Shown here in pieces: positions 19,601 through 29,465 of a DNA stretch of 64,000 nt (position 1 is its first letter; each line of letters starts with the position of its first letter). Where the stretch lies: positions 62,001-126,000 of the forward strand of contig JANCYW010000007.1 in NCBI GenBank assembly GCA_026184775.1, read 5' to 3'. The DNA is from Cyanidium caldarium (lineage: Eukaryota; Rhodophyta; Bangiophyceae; Cyanidiales; Cyanidiaceae). Below the pieces are notes generated by a model. That model saw only the letters and a program-made list of their open reading frames with translations. It searched no databases and had not been told where the DNA came from. A program made the position numbers and the translations under genes.

Positions 19601-22299
19601 TGCTGGCCGGTCGCACGCGGCTGTTGGAGGCGGTGAAGCGGAATGCGCTGTCCGACGGCCGTGACGACGAACAAGACGGCCGCCGCGACGATCCGGCACG
19701 TCTAGCGTTGGACACCTTGCGGCAGGTGGCGGCGGCGGCAGCGGCCTTGCAGGTGCCGCTCGCGGCGGATGTGGTGCTGGAGACGCTGGTGCTGGCCACC
19801 GGACTGGTGTCGCCGGAGGTGTTGGCGGACAGGCGTCTGCGAACAGGTGCCACGGCGGCGGAGACGTTCGGCGTGGAGGAACGCGTATGGCAGCGACTGC
19901 AGGCGGTGGCAGTGCCGCCGACCGCATCATCAGCGGTGGATTTCGGCCGCAACCGCTGGGCGCAGGCGGCAGCGCGCACCGCATTCGCCGTAGCCGTGCA
20001 AAGCGCGAGCGCCCTGCATTCCCGCGGTTGGCTGGCGCTGATACAGCTCGCCCGGCGCTTCTGTGCGCTGCGACTGCTGTCGGTGCTGGGCGTCACCGAC
20101 GACGCCGAGGATTTGATGCTGCCCGACGGTCGCGCGTTGCCGCTGTCGCCGCGGGTGCCGCGATGGGCGCGACGACAATATGGGCGAATGCGAGCCGCCG
20201 CCCAGCGCGGGGAGCCGCTATCACCGCGCCCGCACGATGCCGACGCGGTGAACGGCGATGAGGAATCGGGTTCGACCAGCGACGGCCCCGGCGGCGGTCT
20301 ATTGTCGGCGCTGCTCACCGGTTTCGGGTTGGGCGGCCGAGGTGGTGGCGGTGGTGGTGACGATGAGACGCCAGTGGACTCGGATGAATGGCTCAGCAGC
20401 ACCGACGACGACGACGACGAGGAGGAGGAGGAGGAGGAGGAAGAGGAAGAGGAGGAGGACGCGGGCGCCGAAACGACGGTCGATAAGGTAACGCAAGAGT
20501 CGGCGGGCGAATCGGTCGCGGACGCCTCTCCCTCCGCGGCCGCCGCGCCCTCCGGCGCCGAGGCCTTCATCGCCGCGGCGGTGAATGGCGAGGGTGGCGG
20601 CCGTCGTCGCGGCCTGGACGAGCCGTGGCAAGTGGTCAAAGCGGTCATTCCGCGTTATCTGCGAGTGTCCGCCGAGGAACGCGCCGCGGTGCACGCCGCC
20701 CGCGAATGCGTCGCCGCCTGTTCGGTGCATCGGGTGTGGGCGTCGGCGAGCGATGCGGCGGCGGTGGACGAGCTGGCGGCGGTGTTGGCGGTGGTGCTCC
20801 TGCCCGAAAGGCGACGCGGCCTGTCTCCAGGGCGACGCGTGCGGCCGCGCTCTCCGCGCCAAGACGCGGCCGCCGCCTATCTGGTGGACGTGCTGCTGCA
20901 GCTGACATTGTCGCACGAGCAGCGCCTCGGTGCGCTGTGGCCGCGGCTACACCAGCTGGTGTTGCACGAGCTGACGACGGCGGTGCCGACCATGCGGCCA
21001 ACGCCCTACGCCCTCGAACGCACGGTGGTGGCGTTGCTGCGCGTCAGCGTCCGGTATTTGACGCGGTGCGATGTCCGCGGCCAACGGATGCTGTACGACG
21101 AGGCGCTACAGGACCTCAGTCTGCTGCTCAAGTTGCCGCCGCCGGTGTTTGTGGAGCTCGGCGACGTCATCGCCTGTGGGGTGTATCAGCTGCTGCACCG
21201 ATATGCCGATCAAATACGCGGTACCAGTCGATGGCACACGCTCTTGTCGCTGGTGGAAGGCGGGGCGCGCCGGCCGCCACCCGCCTGCCGAGCCAGCCTG
21301 CAGGCGATGCAGTATCTGTTGGATGGCAATACCGACAAGGCGGCTGCGCACGAGGCGTCGACGGTGGAGGTGCGTGTGCCGACGATTTTGGAGGCGGAGA
21401 CGTTTTCGGCTTGTTTGGACGCGGTGGTGGCGCTGTTGCAAGCGCCGGATGCCGCGGTATCGGCGGGAGCGGTGTTGCTCTTGCCGCCGCTATTGCAGCG
21501 GTTGCTGCAGGCCTCCAGCGCCGCGCCGGATACCCCCTGCTCGTCATCCGATCCGTCGATGGCGTTATGGCATGACGAGTCCTGGTTGCCGCTGCTGCAA
21601 GCATTGCAGCGCGCCTGTGCGGACGAGCGCACCGCCGTACGCGATGCTGCGCTGCCGGTGCTGGAGCGGACGCTGGCGGATCCGGCCACGGCGTGCTTGC
21701 GCGCGCCGCAGCGCGTCCAACTGTTTACCGCGCTGTTGTTCCCGCTGAGCGAGGCGCTGCCGCGGCCGTACCCGTGCGACGGGGACCGTGGCGACGCCTC
21801 CACCGTGTCCGCCTCGGAGCGGGCGCATCTGCGGGTGTGTATGCTGTTGGCGAAGGCGTGGCTGCAGCACCAGGTGCCGCTGGCCGAGGTGCCCGAATTC
21901 GCGGTGCTGTGGTTGCGTACGGTGCGGTTGTTGCGCGCGTTTTACGATACCGCCTGTCAGCCGGCGGCGAGTCCGGCGGGCGGGCGCCGATATCGCGCCA
22001 CCGCTGCCGCGCGCACGCCGCCGTGGACGGCGTTGGCCGAGCACGTGCCGGAAACGCTGAAGAATGCGCTGTTGGTGATGGTGTCCAACGGGTTGTTGCG
22101 GCCGCCGTTTCCGTCGGACAATGAGGACGATGACAACAAAGCGGCGGCGGCGGCGGCCGACGCGCCGGCGAGCCGACTGTGGGCGGACACGTTTGTGGAG
22201 TTGGCGCCGCGGTTTCCGAGTTTGGAAGAGGAGCTGTTGGCGCTGCCCACCATGGCGAACGTATCGATGCGGGACGGGGAGGACCATTCGGTGGTGTAA
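16606..22299 (+). CDS. Sec7-domain ARF guanine-nucleotide exchange factor, GBF/GNOM type
   Basis: About 1897 residues, a large ARF-GEF that loads GTP onto ARF for COPI coat formation and Golgi traffic. The Sec7 domain lies at about residues 715-910. Motif 1, FRLPGEGQKIDRIMQAFAER, holds the catalytic glutamate in PGEGQ. Motif 2, VMLNTDQHNESVKRRMT, is followed by DFVRNNRGINDGGDLPPEFL, a sequence closer to GBF1/Gea/GNOM than to BIG. Long helical flanks match the DCB, HUS and HDS regions. Between the HDS regions, at about 20400-20470, there is an acidic run of Asp and Glu. The frame begins at 16534, but the Met at 16606 (MDWARVGRPV) avoids a basic low-complexity stretch. It lies 13 bases tail to tail from the ZIP gene. 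Confidence 0.9.
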   Translation: MDWARVGRPVEGAPIDVRYYRGLWEVVEAARGGGDAEQASSEVSEEEPRTEGRSPPVEGAEHLMTVAAARQWLRWASIAYGAGTLPSALSNGDDDRAFWQRQVFYKLRPVSTAAERRWRRAMAADVVHAAAAIDADPSVMPSNYGLCPLSACLAEYRSLLICLRKSVRFASASAHHREHPLVQRLRADMHDLCAWVESAARQSPALLLLPADNTERDGDVPIAAPANVAGGVVYVPGEVALDPLLEVVRSPEVTGIGTGVALGAIERLLHLGVARGVTHDDDVDALVAPLAAASAGDGEHRRQWLVTPAQLGRCLLTRRANALVIPRIVASISRCRFEASDAATDEVVLSRILKTLNATVRWAFAEGADDKLPRAMDTVEDSTPARQVVDHVGSFCSNVKVPAVALIDAVETCLRIAVGRGRQRSYLLTKVAEDAVLEMTRRFFQAPAPESTLSWLLSMAAAMADPELARHLHGSGADGRSAAAISWLGIKSAAQQPNVQLLGLRVLRTAMDASTGCLLEQCAAVRDATLREVCVAVLRCCGAVDDASSTEVLSLALNVTLALVDALGAYAKPLLGALLTQAFPMYLAPEQPHAASSTRRALVQEVALEALLALATRCDLLTAAFAMFDCDPAAPDALEPLLATLSVLPDPLAMRVLASAVSALGERAQQQRLAPEVEPEAALWQATRRRLQFKRQQTRAARRLNRMAPPANTGGASSLTAEQLAAHLQAVGVFGAQPSAAELARFLRYTPELSKSLIGYVIGEPDTLSRAVLREYASCFRFEGRTPDAALRVFLESFRLPGEGQKIDRIMQAFAERYYAQNRGRGPLASADAAHVLSFAIVMLNTDQHNESVKRRMTVDDFVRNNRGINDGGDLPPEFLRDIFERIQSSEIRLSEEHGLARLDEVHWDQILREDRQEGVDGETAAVANGDEALRTVSPAERQQLAGHLLSPRSRRSSGGAADADGSQVMRGSQGCLIGAPVGSALGADILAMLWPHVVLAGRTRLLEAVKRNALSDGRDDEQDGRRDDPARLALDTLRQVAAAAAALQVPLAADVVLETLVLATGLVSPEVLADRRLRTGATAAETFGVEERVWQRLQAVAVPPTASSAVDFGRNRWAQAAARTAFAVAVQSASALHSRGWLALIQLARRFCALRLLSVLGVTDDAEDLMLPDGRALPLSPRVPRWARRQYGRMRAAAQRGEPLSPRPHDADAVNGDEESGSTSDGPGGGLLSALLTGFGLGGRGGGGGGDDETPVDSDEWLSSTDDDDDEEEEEEEEEEEEEDAGAETTVDKVTQESAGESVADASPSAAAAPSGAEAFIAAAVNGEGGGRRRGLDEPWQVVKAVIPRYLRVSAEERAAVHAARECVAACSVHRVWASASDAAAVDELAAVLAVVLLPERRRGLSPGRRVRPRSPRQDAAAAYLVDVLLQLTLSHEQRLGALWPRLHQLVLHELTTAVPTMRPTPYALERTVVALLRVSVRYLTRCDVRGQRMLYDEALQDLSLLLKLPPPVFVELGDVIACGVYQLLHRYADQIRGTSRWHTLLSLVEGGARRPPPACRASLQAMQYLLDGNTDKAAAHEASTVEVRVPTILEAETFSACLDAVVALLQAPDAAVSAGAVLLLPPLLQRLLQASSAAPDTPCSSSDPSMALWHDESWLPLLQALQRACADERTAVRDAALPVLERTLADPATACLRAPQRVQLFTALLFPLSEALPRPYPCDGDRGDASTVSASERAHLRVCMLLAKAWLQHQVPLAEVPEFAVLWLRTVRLLRAFYDTACQPAASPAGGRRYRATAAARTPPWTALAEHVPETLKNALLVMVSNGLLRPPFPSDNEDDDNKAAAAAADAPASRLWADTFVELAPRFPSLEEELLALPTMANVSMRDGEDHSVV

Positions 22300-22312
22300 A
22301 GGCGCGACCGAT

Positions 22313-23317
22313 CTAGTGCGAGTGCTCCCACACGCCGACGCTGGTCACTGCCAAAGCGCCGACGACGAGTCCCAGCAGCGCGACGCCCAGCCGCCGCCCC
22401 CACGCAGCACGAAAAGAGGTGCGCGAGGTAATGGCCGGGGATTGTTGCAGCTGCGGCAGCAGACTGGACAGGGCCATATATAGCAGGCCGCCGGCGGCGA
22501 ACGAAAGCACCCGACGTTGCGTGCGATCCAGTGCTACGGATTCGACCGCCGCAACATTACTGCTACTACTACGGCTGCCGCTACTGTAATGCACCAGTGC
22601 GAACACCAACGCGTTGCCCAAGAGGGAGCTGCACGCGCAGCCGGCATTGAGGAGCAGCGCGCGCCATGGCTCCAGTCCGGCACGCAGCAGTACCCCGTAA
22701 TCGCCCATCTCCTGCGGGATCTCGTGCATGCACACCGCCACGCTGGTGGCCACACCGGCACGCGCCCCCGCCAGAAACGAGGCGCTGACCGCCACGCCGT
22801 CCGCCAGATTGTGCACGGCGTCGGCAGCCAAGTTTAACCACGCCGACTCGTGCACGGTGTGGGTGGCGCAGCGCTTGGCCGCCGACGGAGTGGCGGCGGC
22901 AGATTCCCAAAGACTGATGAAGCTCTCCAGAATAAAAAACGCGGCGATGCCCGTCAGCACGCCGACGCCGGCCTCGCCACCGCTGTGCGTATGGTGATGG
23001 GGGTGATGGTGCGAATGAGGCGGAGTATACAGCTCTGGCAGAATGTGCCCGGTCACGTCGGCCAGCAGCGCGCCGGCCGAGAACGCGATCACGAACTGGC
23101 TCCACCCGTGGCTGGGCGGGGTGTGGAGGTGGACAGTTCGTCGACGCGCTTTGGCAGCAGCGGCTGGTGGTGAGCGCGCGGCGCGTGGGATGATCCAGGC
23201 CAGAGAGCAACATATGGCCACCAGCACCGAACACAGCGTGCTGAGGACGGATCCGATCAGCGCCGCGCCGTTGGTGCCGTACCGCGCGACCAGGTACTGT
23301 TGCCATATAGATTCCAT
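22313..23317 (-). CDS. ZIP-family metal (zinc) transporter, LIV-1/KE4-like
   Basis: About 334 residues with around eight hydrophobic segments. Metal-binding motifs of the ZIP family are clear: HNLADGVAVSASF in TM4 and HEIPQEMGDYGVLLRAG in TM5. The His-rich loop between TM3 and TM4 (HSHHHPHHHTHSG, about residue 130) is the usual cytosolic metal sensor. The proline after the first TM5 residues and the E-x-G-D pattern place it in the LIV-1 (ZIP7/ZIP13/IAR1) branch. The usual second TM5 histidine is Gln here, as in some bacterial and algal members. I use the Met at 23317 (MESIWQQYLV); the upstream part of the frame is Arg/Ser-rich. It probably moves zinc out of the ER or Golgi into the cytosol (inference). 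Confidence 0.85.
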   Translation of the reverse strand: MESIWQQYLVARYGTNGAALIGSVLSTLCSVLVAICCSLAWIIPRAARSPPAAAAKARRRTVHLHTPPSHGWSQFVIAFSAGALLADVTGHILPELYTPPHSHHHPHHHTHSGGEAGVGVLTGIAAFFILESFISLWESAAATPSAAKRCATHTVHESAWLNLAADAVHNLADGVAVSASFLAGARAGVATSVAVCMHEIPQEMGDYGVLLRAGLEPWRALLLNAGCACSSLLGNALVFALVHYSSGSRSSSSNVAAVESVALDRTQRRVLSFAAGGLLYMALSSLLPQLQQSPAITSRTSFRAAWGRRLGVALLGLVVGALAVTSVGVWEHSH

Positions 23318-24399
23318 GTGAGAAGGAAGTGTGAGGAATGACGGGGAGACGTTTTTCGCAGAGCCGCTCCGCGATATGGATGAGGGACGAGCCGGCACGG
23401 GCACGTCAGCGTCGTGGTGTCGGTCGGCTCTCGCCCATGGAGAGCGTCGGTTCCCTCCCACGCGTCAGAGCAATCAGAAACCTGACGCTCAGCAAGAAGA
23501 GGCGTCGGGAAGACCGATCGAGTCTATGAGGAGTCGACCGCCACAAACCCACTTCGGCGGTGCGCTAGCCGTCGTCACGATCGCCGAACAGGGCGAACGG
23601 AGTCGCTCGACCACGCGTTGCCATGCGAATGCGCGCAACGTCATGTGCTGGACACGTGTGGAACACGACAAGGTCAGCAGGGCGCAGGCGTGCCAGGGCC
23701 GATGGTGTTGCTGCAGTGCATGCTTCGGATGGTATCCGAAGCAAATTCTCTCCATCCGACCCTCCTTTCTCGATATTCGCGTCACAGAAGACGCCGCCTG
23801 TCTGAGAATCGGAGTCGGATCGTGTCGGGCTACTCCACCCGCAACTCGAGGGAGACTCCCGTTACCACCCTCTCCCCATCGACGTATTGTGCGCACGCTT
23901 CCCTTCCATAGGTCTCTCTCTCACGAATAGCCACGTCGATCCCGCCTCTCCCCACTTTTGTCAAGGAATCTCGACGGCTGCAGCCACGCTGCTCCCCACC
24001 CACCTCACCCAAAACCACGCACTCCCCTCTCCACCCCTTCAACCGACTCTCTCCTCCTCCCCACGATCCCCAACTCCATTTCTCCGTTGGTCATCGTTGT
24101 CTCGACACGTTGTCATGACGTTGTCGTTTTCGAGACCAACGCTGTCCGTCCATTCGATCTCGCGTCCGTGGCGGCAATTGAGGGTCGTTTCGATACAATT
24201 TTCGCCGGAGAAATGACGGCGCGAAATCCCCGATTCGCCCATCACGCAGTCGGCTCGAGGGACGCGTGTCGATTCGTCGCTCGGAGCGCGTGCTTTCGGA
24301 ATACACCCTTCAGCTTGTAGGTGCGCGTTTCTGCTGCTATTTGCGCACGTGTCCAGTTCGCCGTCGCCCATTTTCTTCGCCTCATTCAACCATCAAACG
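23318..24399. other. long intergenic region
   Basis: About 1.1 kb without a supported gene, between the divergent ZIP and zinc-finger genes. Two open frames here (about 200 and 135 codons) show no family signal or coding bias that I trust. The part from 23940 to 24100 is rich in C and T runs. It probably carries both promoters and long leaders, and could hide a small RNA that I cannot recognise. Confidence 0.4.
23721..23743. repeat. perfect 10-bp inverted repeat with a 3-base loop
   Basis: The sequence tgcttcggat is followed by a 3-base spacer and then by its exact reverse complement. It could be a palindromic protein-binding site in the ZIP/zinc-finger intergenic region or a hairpin in a transcript. 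No U-run follows, so it is not a bacterial-type terminator. Confidence 0.8.
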
Positions 24400-25167
24400 A
24401 TGGGCTCGGCGGCGCTGGCTCCGGGAGCATCCCGCTGCCTGCTGAAACCGGGCACCTGCTCGTGTGCGGGGGCCGGTGGGGGCCGCTGCGGGACCGAGTC
24501 CGGCTACGTCGGTGCGGCGAGCCCGAGCCTCTCCAGCGGCACCTCCACAGTGACCGCGCCGCAAGCGCCCAGAGATCCGTGCGGCAAGGCGAAGATGGTC
24601 AGTGCGCTGCCGGCGTCCGCAGAAAGTAGCTGTGTGTGTCCGACGTGCCGTCGAGTGCTGGCCACCCGAGCCAGCCTCTACAAGCACGTGCGCGTGGTGC
24701 ACCTGAACATTCGCGAATTCCAGTGTCCGGAGTGCGGCCTGCAGTTCGGGGAGCGTAGCGGTATGCGCAAACACGTTCGCGCTGTGCATGAACGCCGCTA
24801 CGAGTATGTATGTCCCGAGTGCGATGCCAAATACCGCACCGCCAAGGGTCTCAAACTGCACTGGCGCAGCGTGCACCGTGGTGACCGCCCGTACGCCTGC
24901 TCGTTCTGTCCGCGCACGTTCGCGTCCGGTTATCAGTGTCGCGAGCACGAAAAAGGCGTGCATATCCGAGTGCGTTGCCACATGTGTGAGCAGTGCGGTC
25001 ACGCCACCACCACGCAAAGCTCGCTGTTGGAGCACGTGCGGCGAATGCACCGCGGTGACGAGATGCTGGCATGCCCCGAGTGCGAGTCCGACTGGCGAGA
25101 TGCGCTGGCGCTGCGTCGCCATTTGGTGGCCGTGCACGATTGGACGGAGGAGGATTTCTGTATGTGA
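24400..25167 (+). CDS. six-finger C2H2 zinc-finger protein
   Basis: About 255 residues. After a Gly/Ala/Ser-rich N-terminus come six C2H2 fingers in tandem, filling residues about 75-250. They start at CVCPTCRRV, FQCPECGLQF, YVCPECDAKY, YACSFCPRTF, HMCEQCGHAT and LACPECESDW, each ending in H-x3-H. Linkers are short but not the canonical TGEKP, and finger 4 has the GYQC variation before its histidines. Several fingers have the hydrophobic core F/Y and L/M. The protein probably binds DNA (transcription factor) or RNA. The frame opens at 24349; the Met at 24400 (MGSAALAPG) is equally good and avoids an extra hydrophobic lead. Confidence 0.85.
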   Translation: MGSAALAPGASRCLLKPGTCSCAGAGGGRCGTESGYVGAASPSLSSGTSTVTAPQAPRDPCGKAKMVSALPASAESSCVCPTCRRVLATRASLYKHVRVVHLNIREFQCPECGLQFGERSGMRKHVRAVHERRYEYVCPECDAKYRTAKGLKLHWRSVHRGDRPYACSFCPRTFASGYQCREHEKGVHIRVRCHMCEQCGHATTTQSSLLEHVRRMHRGDEMLACPECESDWRDALALRRHLVAVHDWTEEDFCM

Positions 25168-25633
25168 GGGGCGTTGGGGAACACGCGCGCCTCCAATGAA
25201 CCGACGAGACCAACGACGATCGATGTTCACCGCGCTCGAGTAGGTGCCGATACCGAGCGCGGCATGCCTCCAACGAAAACGGGCGACGGAATGGCGCTGT
25301 GGCCGGTAGATTTCTGTGAGTCGCGCGCACGCGCACGCTTGACGATGCCGTGCAGGGATGCCGAGTGCTTCCCGCCCGGCGGTGGGGATGCGCGCGCCAA
25401 GATGTCCGGCAACGACAAAGGTGGCCACGGCGCCGCAGATTTATGGACATGATCAGCGCCAACTCGGCTGGGAGTGTACCGGAGAGGTAGCCGCGAATAT
25501 TGAACAGTTTTCCGGCATAAACGAAACATGGTGCCGACATGCGCGGGAAATACATGCAACAGCACTCGGATGGCACGTTCACCCAGCGTCTCTCATGGAA
25601 ACGGCTCCTGCGGTGCGCCCACTCGTCCCTCTC
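25168..25633. other. intergenic region between convergent genes
   Basis: No gene is seen in 466 bases between the zinc-finger gene and the Toc34-like gene, both of which end here. It is a larger 3' spacer than most in this window. Confidence 0.4.
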
Positions 25634-27145
25634 CTATTTGCTGGTCCGTTCGTTTGTCGGTGGGGAGGGGTTGCGCTTGGTGTCTGGCGGCGACGGCAGC
25701 GGCGCCTCCGGCTCTAGCACCTCGATGTGATACTCGCGCATCATCTCCGGGTTGTCCTTGTCCAAATACATGGTCCGCACCACCCGACCATCCTCGCTGA
25801 TCTCCCGTTCCACCAGACACTCGTGGAGGTCGTAGTCATCCGGGTCCCGTTGCAATCGGCCCGTCTTCTGGTCGACGGCAAACTCCCTCTCCGTCGCCTC
25901 TTCTAGTCGCGCCCTCGGCGACGGATCGGCAGCCAACTTGGCGGCCGCGGCCGCTTTGGCCGCCTCCTCCGCCTCCATCGCCTCGCGTTCGTGCTTGGGG
26001 ATGACGCTGATGTCGTCCACCTCGTACTGTTTCGGATTGTCCAGCTCGTATTCCTTGCGGGCGGCGTGTGCGGTGAACATTTGTAGCGCCAGCAGCTGAG
26101 CGCCCATGATAAACCAAGCGTTGCCCACCAGGCGACGCAGCCACGACTGTGGCCGCCCGTCCCCCATACCGGTCACCCGCCGGTCGAAGGTGTACGCGCG
26201 CACCGCCGGCACTTGCTCGGTGGGCAACGCCAGCGTCTCGTTTTCGTGCGGGAATATCTCCAGCCGCAGTCCGTCATACAGCTGCGTCAACCAGGGTGTG
26301 CCATCGGGCAGTTTGCGCTCACCAGTGGCCTCGATCACTGGGCACTTGGGCGAGTTCTCTGCAATATACACCGGCACCCGGGGGGCGCGCTGCGGACCCA
26401 CCACCTCCGCGATATACGACTGGGCGAGGTCGTAACGCCCGCGCAAGTAATCCAAGTAACCCAGTTGCGCGGGTGGCAGCGACTGCCCGTGCGTATACAC
26501 AAAAACCAGGTTTTCGAGAATGCGCTCGCCGAACATCACCACCAGCAGCTTGAGGTTGAGGTAGTCGGTGAAATCGGGCCGCGTCTCATCCAGCCTCATC
26601 ACGTAGAGCACCACATGAATGGACCGCAAGTGCTTGTCGTCGCCGGTGCAGTTGCCGACGGCCTTGCGCACGCGCATCAACGTCCGCTTGGCCGGCACCA
26701 TGCCGCGCTCCGCCTCGGACACCAGGCCGGGCGTGTCCACAAACTCCAACACCACCGAGTCCACTTCGCGAGCGTGCACGGAAGGCACGCGGGTGCCGCG
26801 CTCGAACGCCGACACGGCACATACTTTCTCGTTGAGCAGCGAGTTGATGAGCGAGGACTTGCCCACACCCGGCGCCCCGATCAGCAAGAATCGCAGGCGA
26901 GACACTTGGCAGCTGCGCGCAGCGGCCGCCAAGCGGATCACCGCTTGGTAAGTCGCGTCAGGCACATCCTCTAGCGCCAGCACCTGACCCCCGTAGGCGT
27001 CAGGCTCCTCGAACGAGTCGGAGAGCATGCCGGGCACGCCGAACGAGGTCGGGTACGACGACTCGCCGCTCGTCGGCGTGGGCACACCGCCGTCGCTGGA
27101 GTTTTGAGAAGAGGGCAAGCTCAGCGGGGTGAGTCGTCCTTCCAT
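25634..27145 (-). CDS. TOC34: Toc34-like plastid outer-envelope import GTPase
   Basis: A 503-residue septin/AIG1-class GTPase of the Toc family, the receptor that recognises transit peptides at the plastid surface. G1 is [17 protein letters not shown] (near residue 92). A G2-like Thr follows in [10 protein letters not shown]3 is EFVDTPGLV (near 135). The Toc-specific helix [19 protein letters not shown] and the G4 region [10 protein letters not shown] follow. A hydrophobic segment, [14 protein letters not shown], near residue 345 is the expected tail anchor. Unlike plant Toc34, which ends soon after the anchor, this protein continues for about 140 residues, with an Ala/Glu-rich stretch and conserved-looking blocks. 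There is no transit peptide, as expected for an outer-envelope protein. It diverges from the GSA aminotransferase gene. Confidence 0.88.
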   Translation of the reverse strand: MEGRLTPLSLPSSQNSSDGGVPTPTSGESSYPTSFGVPGMLSDSFEEPDAYGGQVLALEDVPDATYQAVIRLAAAARSCQVSRLRFLLIGAPGVGKSSLINSLLNEKVCAVSAFERGTRVPSVHAREVDSVVLEFVDTPGLVSEAERGMVPAKRTLMRVRKAVGNCTGDDKHLRSIHVVLYVMRLDETRPDFTDYLNLKLLVVMFGERILENLVFVYTHGQSLPPAQLGYLDYLRGRYDLAQSYIAEVVGPQRAPRVPVYIAENSPKCPVIEATGERKLPDGTPWLTQLYDGLRLEIFPHENETLALPTEQVPAVRAYTFDRRVTGMGDGRPQSWLRRLVGNAWFIMGAQLLALQMFTAHAARKEYELDNPKQYEVDDISVIPKHEREAMEAEEAAKAAAAAKLAADPSPRARLEEATEREFAVDQKTGRLQRDPDDYDLHECLVEREISEDGRVVRTMYLDKDNPEMMREYHIEVLEPEAPLPSPPDTKRNPSPPTNERTSK

Positions 27146-27499
27146 AATGGAATGGGAACGCTGGGAGAAAAAAATCCTCGTCGACGAACCTCAGTGGGGA
27201 AAGGAGCTCATGGTGGGAGCACCCAACGCGTGCGAGGCTGTGGGCAGCGCACGAGCGAGTCGCTCCCGTTTACACCGCCCCGCAATCACGGATGTCCAGG
27301 ATTGGCTCAGATTGTCGCTCGCATGGCGGCCGATCTCGTCGGCGTCGCGAGCTCCGTCGCCGCCGCGATCCGTACAGGGCCTCTGCGCGAGGGCCGGCAG
27401 CAGGATACCCCAGGGTCTACCGTGGCCACTGCCTTTGCTTTCGTCCGGTTGATGCGCACGAATCCCCAGATGCAGAACACCGCTTCTCGTATCTCGGGC
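27146..27499. other. divergent promoter region, Toc34 / GSA aminotransferase
   Basis: The forward frame is open through this region from 27104, with Met codons at 27323 and 27452, but the encoded sequence is not conserved-looking. I read it as a shared promoter for two plastid genes, with an uncertain boundary to the GSA aminotransferase transit peptide. Confidence 0.45.
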
Positions 27500-28981
27500 A
27501 TGCCGGCGTTTGTGCCGCAGGCTGCGGGGCATTTCACTGCCCACCGGCAGCGGAACGCGGTGAGCGCCTGCGACTGGACACCTGGGCGGGGGCGTCGTCA
27601 GGACAACGCAGTCTACGATGGGCCGCGCCGCGCCGTGGTGCACACCATGCAAGCCGTATCACCATCATCATCGTCCACTTCGACGCAGAAACTCAAGACC
27701 GACCGCTCGGACGCCCTCATGCGTGACGCGGCCACCGTCATGCCGGGCGGGGTGTCCTCGCCGGTGCGCGCGTTCCGCTCGGTGGGCGGCAGCCCGATCG
27801 TGTTCGAGTCCACCAAGGGCAGCAAAATCGTTGACGTGGACGGCAACACCTACATCGACTATGTGCTGTCGTTTGGGCCGTCGGTGGTGGGCAGTGCCAA
27901 CGACGAGGTCATCGAGGCGGTGACCGCACAGGCGCGCAAGGGACTCACTTTTGGCGCGCCGTGCGAGTTGGAGAATCAGCTGGCGCACGCCATCATCGAC
28001 GCGGTGCCATCGGTGGAGATGGTGCGCTTTGTGAACAGCGGCACCGAGGCGTGTTTCTCGGCGGCGCGCCTGATGCGCGCCTACACCCGGCGCGAGAAGA
28101 TCGTCAAGATGACCGGGTGCTACCACGGACACGGCGACAGCTTTCTGGTGTCGGCCGGCTCGGGCGTGGCCACGCTCGGACTGTCTGACTCGCCCGGTGT
28201 GCTGTCGTCGGTGGCCGCCAAGACGCTCACGGTGCCGTACAACAACATCGACGCCATCCGGGAGGTGTTTCGGCAGCACGGCTCCGAGATCGCCGGCGTG
28301 TTCCTGGAGCCGGTGGTGGGCAACGCGGGCCTTATTCCGCCCACGCGCGAGTATTTACAGGAACTGCGCCAGATCACCCGGCAGCACGGCGCGCTGCTGC
28401 TGTTCGATGAGGTGATGACCGGCTTTCGGATCGGCTACAGCTGTGCACAGGGCTACTTTGACGTGATGCCCGATCTGACCACCCTGGGCAAAGTGATCGG
28501 CGGCGGCTATCCGGTGGGCGCCTACGCCGGGCCGCGCGAGATCATGGAGATGGTGGCACCGGCCGGCCCGGTGTACCAAGCGGGCACTCTGAGTGGCTCG
28601 CCGGTGGGCATGGCCGCCGGCCTCAAGACGCTGGAGATTCTGCGGCGGCCAGGCACCTACGAGTACCTCGACCGCATCACCAAACGGCTGGCGGAGGGAC
28701 TGCTGCAGGCGGCGCGCGAGAACGGCCACGCCGTCTGCGGCGGCTCGCTCTACTCCATGTGGGGCATGTTCTTCACCGAGGGGCCGGTGAACAACTTTGA
28801 AGATGCTAAGAAATCGGACACGGCCAAGTTTCAAAAGTTCCACCGCGGAATGTTGGAGCGGGGGGTGTATCTGGCGCCGTCTCAGTTCGAGGCCGGCTTC
28901 ACGTCGCTCGCGCACAGCGAGGACGATGTCGAGCGGACCGTGGAGGCGGCGCGGGAGGTGTTGCGGGGGATCGCACCCTAA
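27500..28981 (+). CDS. GSA: glutamate-1-semialdehyde 2,1-aminomutase (plastid)
   Basis: A PLP-dependent class III aminomutase that converts glutamate-1-semialdehyde to 5-aminolevulinate, the committed precursor of haem, chlorophyll and bilins. From about residue 80 the sequence is textbook: [81 protein letters not shown], and [18 protein letters not shown] with the PLP lysine near residue 330. It ends with [19 protein letters not shown] place the start at 27500, giving [12 protein letters not shown], a Phe-containing plastid transit peptide; the frame is open further upstream. It is nuclear-encoded for the plastid. Confidence 0.96.
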   Translation: MPAFVPQAAGHFTAHRQRNAVSACDWTPGRGRRQDNAVYDGPRRAVVHTMQAVSPSSSSTSTQKLKTDRSDALMRDAATVMPGGVSSPVRAFRSVGGSPIVFESTKGSKIVDVDGNTYIDYVLSFGPSVVGSANDEVIEAVTAQARKGLTFGAPCELENQLAHAIIDAVPSVEMVRFVNSGTEACFSAARLMRAYTRREKIVKMTGCYHGHGDSFLVSAGSGVATLGLSDSPGVLSSVAAKTLTVPYNNIDAIREVFRQHGSEIAGVFLEPVVGNAGLIPPTREYLQELRQITRQHGALLLFDEVMTGFRIGYSCAQGYFDVMPDLTTLGKVIGGGYPVGAYAGPREIMEMVAPAGPVYQAGTLSGSPVGMAAGLKTLEILRRPGTYEYLDRITKRLAEGLLQAARENGHAVCGGSLYSMWGMFFTEGPVNNFEDAKKSDTAKFQKFHRGMLERGVYLAPSQFEAGFTSLAHSEDDVERTVEAAREVLRGIAP

Positions 28982-29465
28982 AAAATGTGGACAACGGCAG
29001 CCGCCAAGGCGCCATGTGTGTCTCTCTGCAACGTCGCCTGCCTACGGGCGTCGTCACTGGGGCGTCGTGTGCGCTGCTGCAGCTCGCTTGGCCATTCTCG
29101 CGCTACTGCATGTGGCAAAGGGCATCCGTATCCCTTCTGTTCTTCTTCCGCCTGGATTCGCCCTGGGAGTGCACTTGCGCAGGCGGATATCCCGGTTTGT
29201 CACTACCACGATCACCTTCGCGCCCGAGTCCGTCGCGGCGTCGCTCCTGTCTGTCAAAGATTGCCCGAAAATGATCTCTTCGTCGCATTTCATCTCGTCG
29301 CCATCTCGGGCATTGCGTGCAGCGTTGGCGAGCTACCGCGCTCCCTTCTCATCCGATGTTTTTCTCCACGGACTTGTGCAACGCCAAGCACATCGTTGGC
29401 GACGCCTTGGCACCCGCCAGGCGATCACTTCGTACGTCATCGTGAGCACTGTACGGAAAGCATGA
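28982..29465. other. intergenic region
   Basis: No gene is seen between the GSA aminotransferase stop and the broken coding remnant downstream. Short frames here have no recognisable product. Confidence 0.4.

Noticed and set aside
19506-20648. Antisense frame with Ser/Pro runs over the Sec7 gene
   Set aside because: The Ser run is only the complement of the acidic Glu/Asp tract.
23331-23930. A 199-codon frame in the ZIP/zinc-finger intergenic region
   Set aside because: No recognisable motif, poor composition, and no conserved block.
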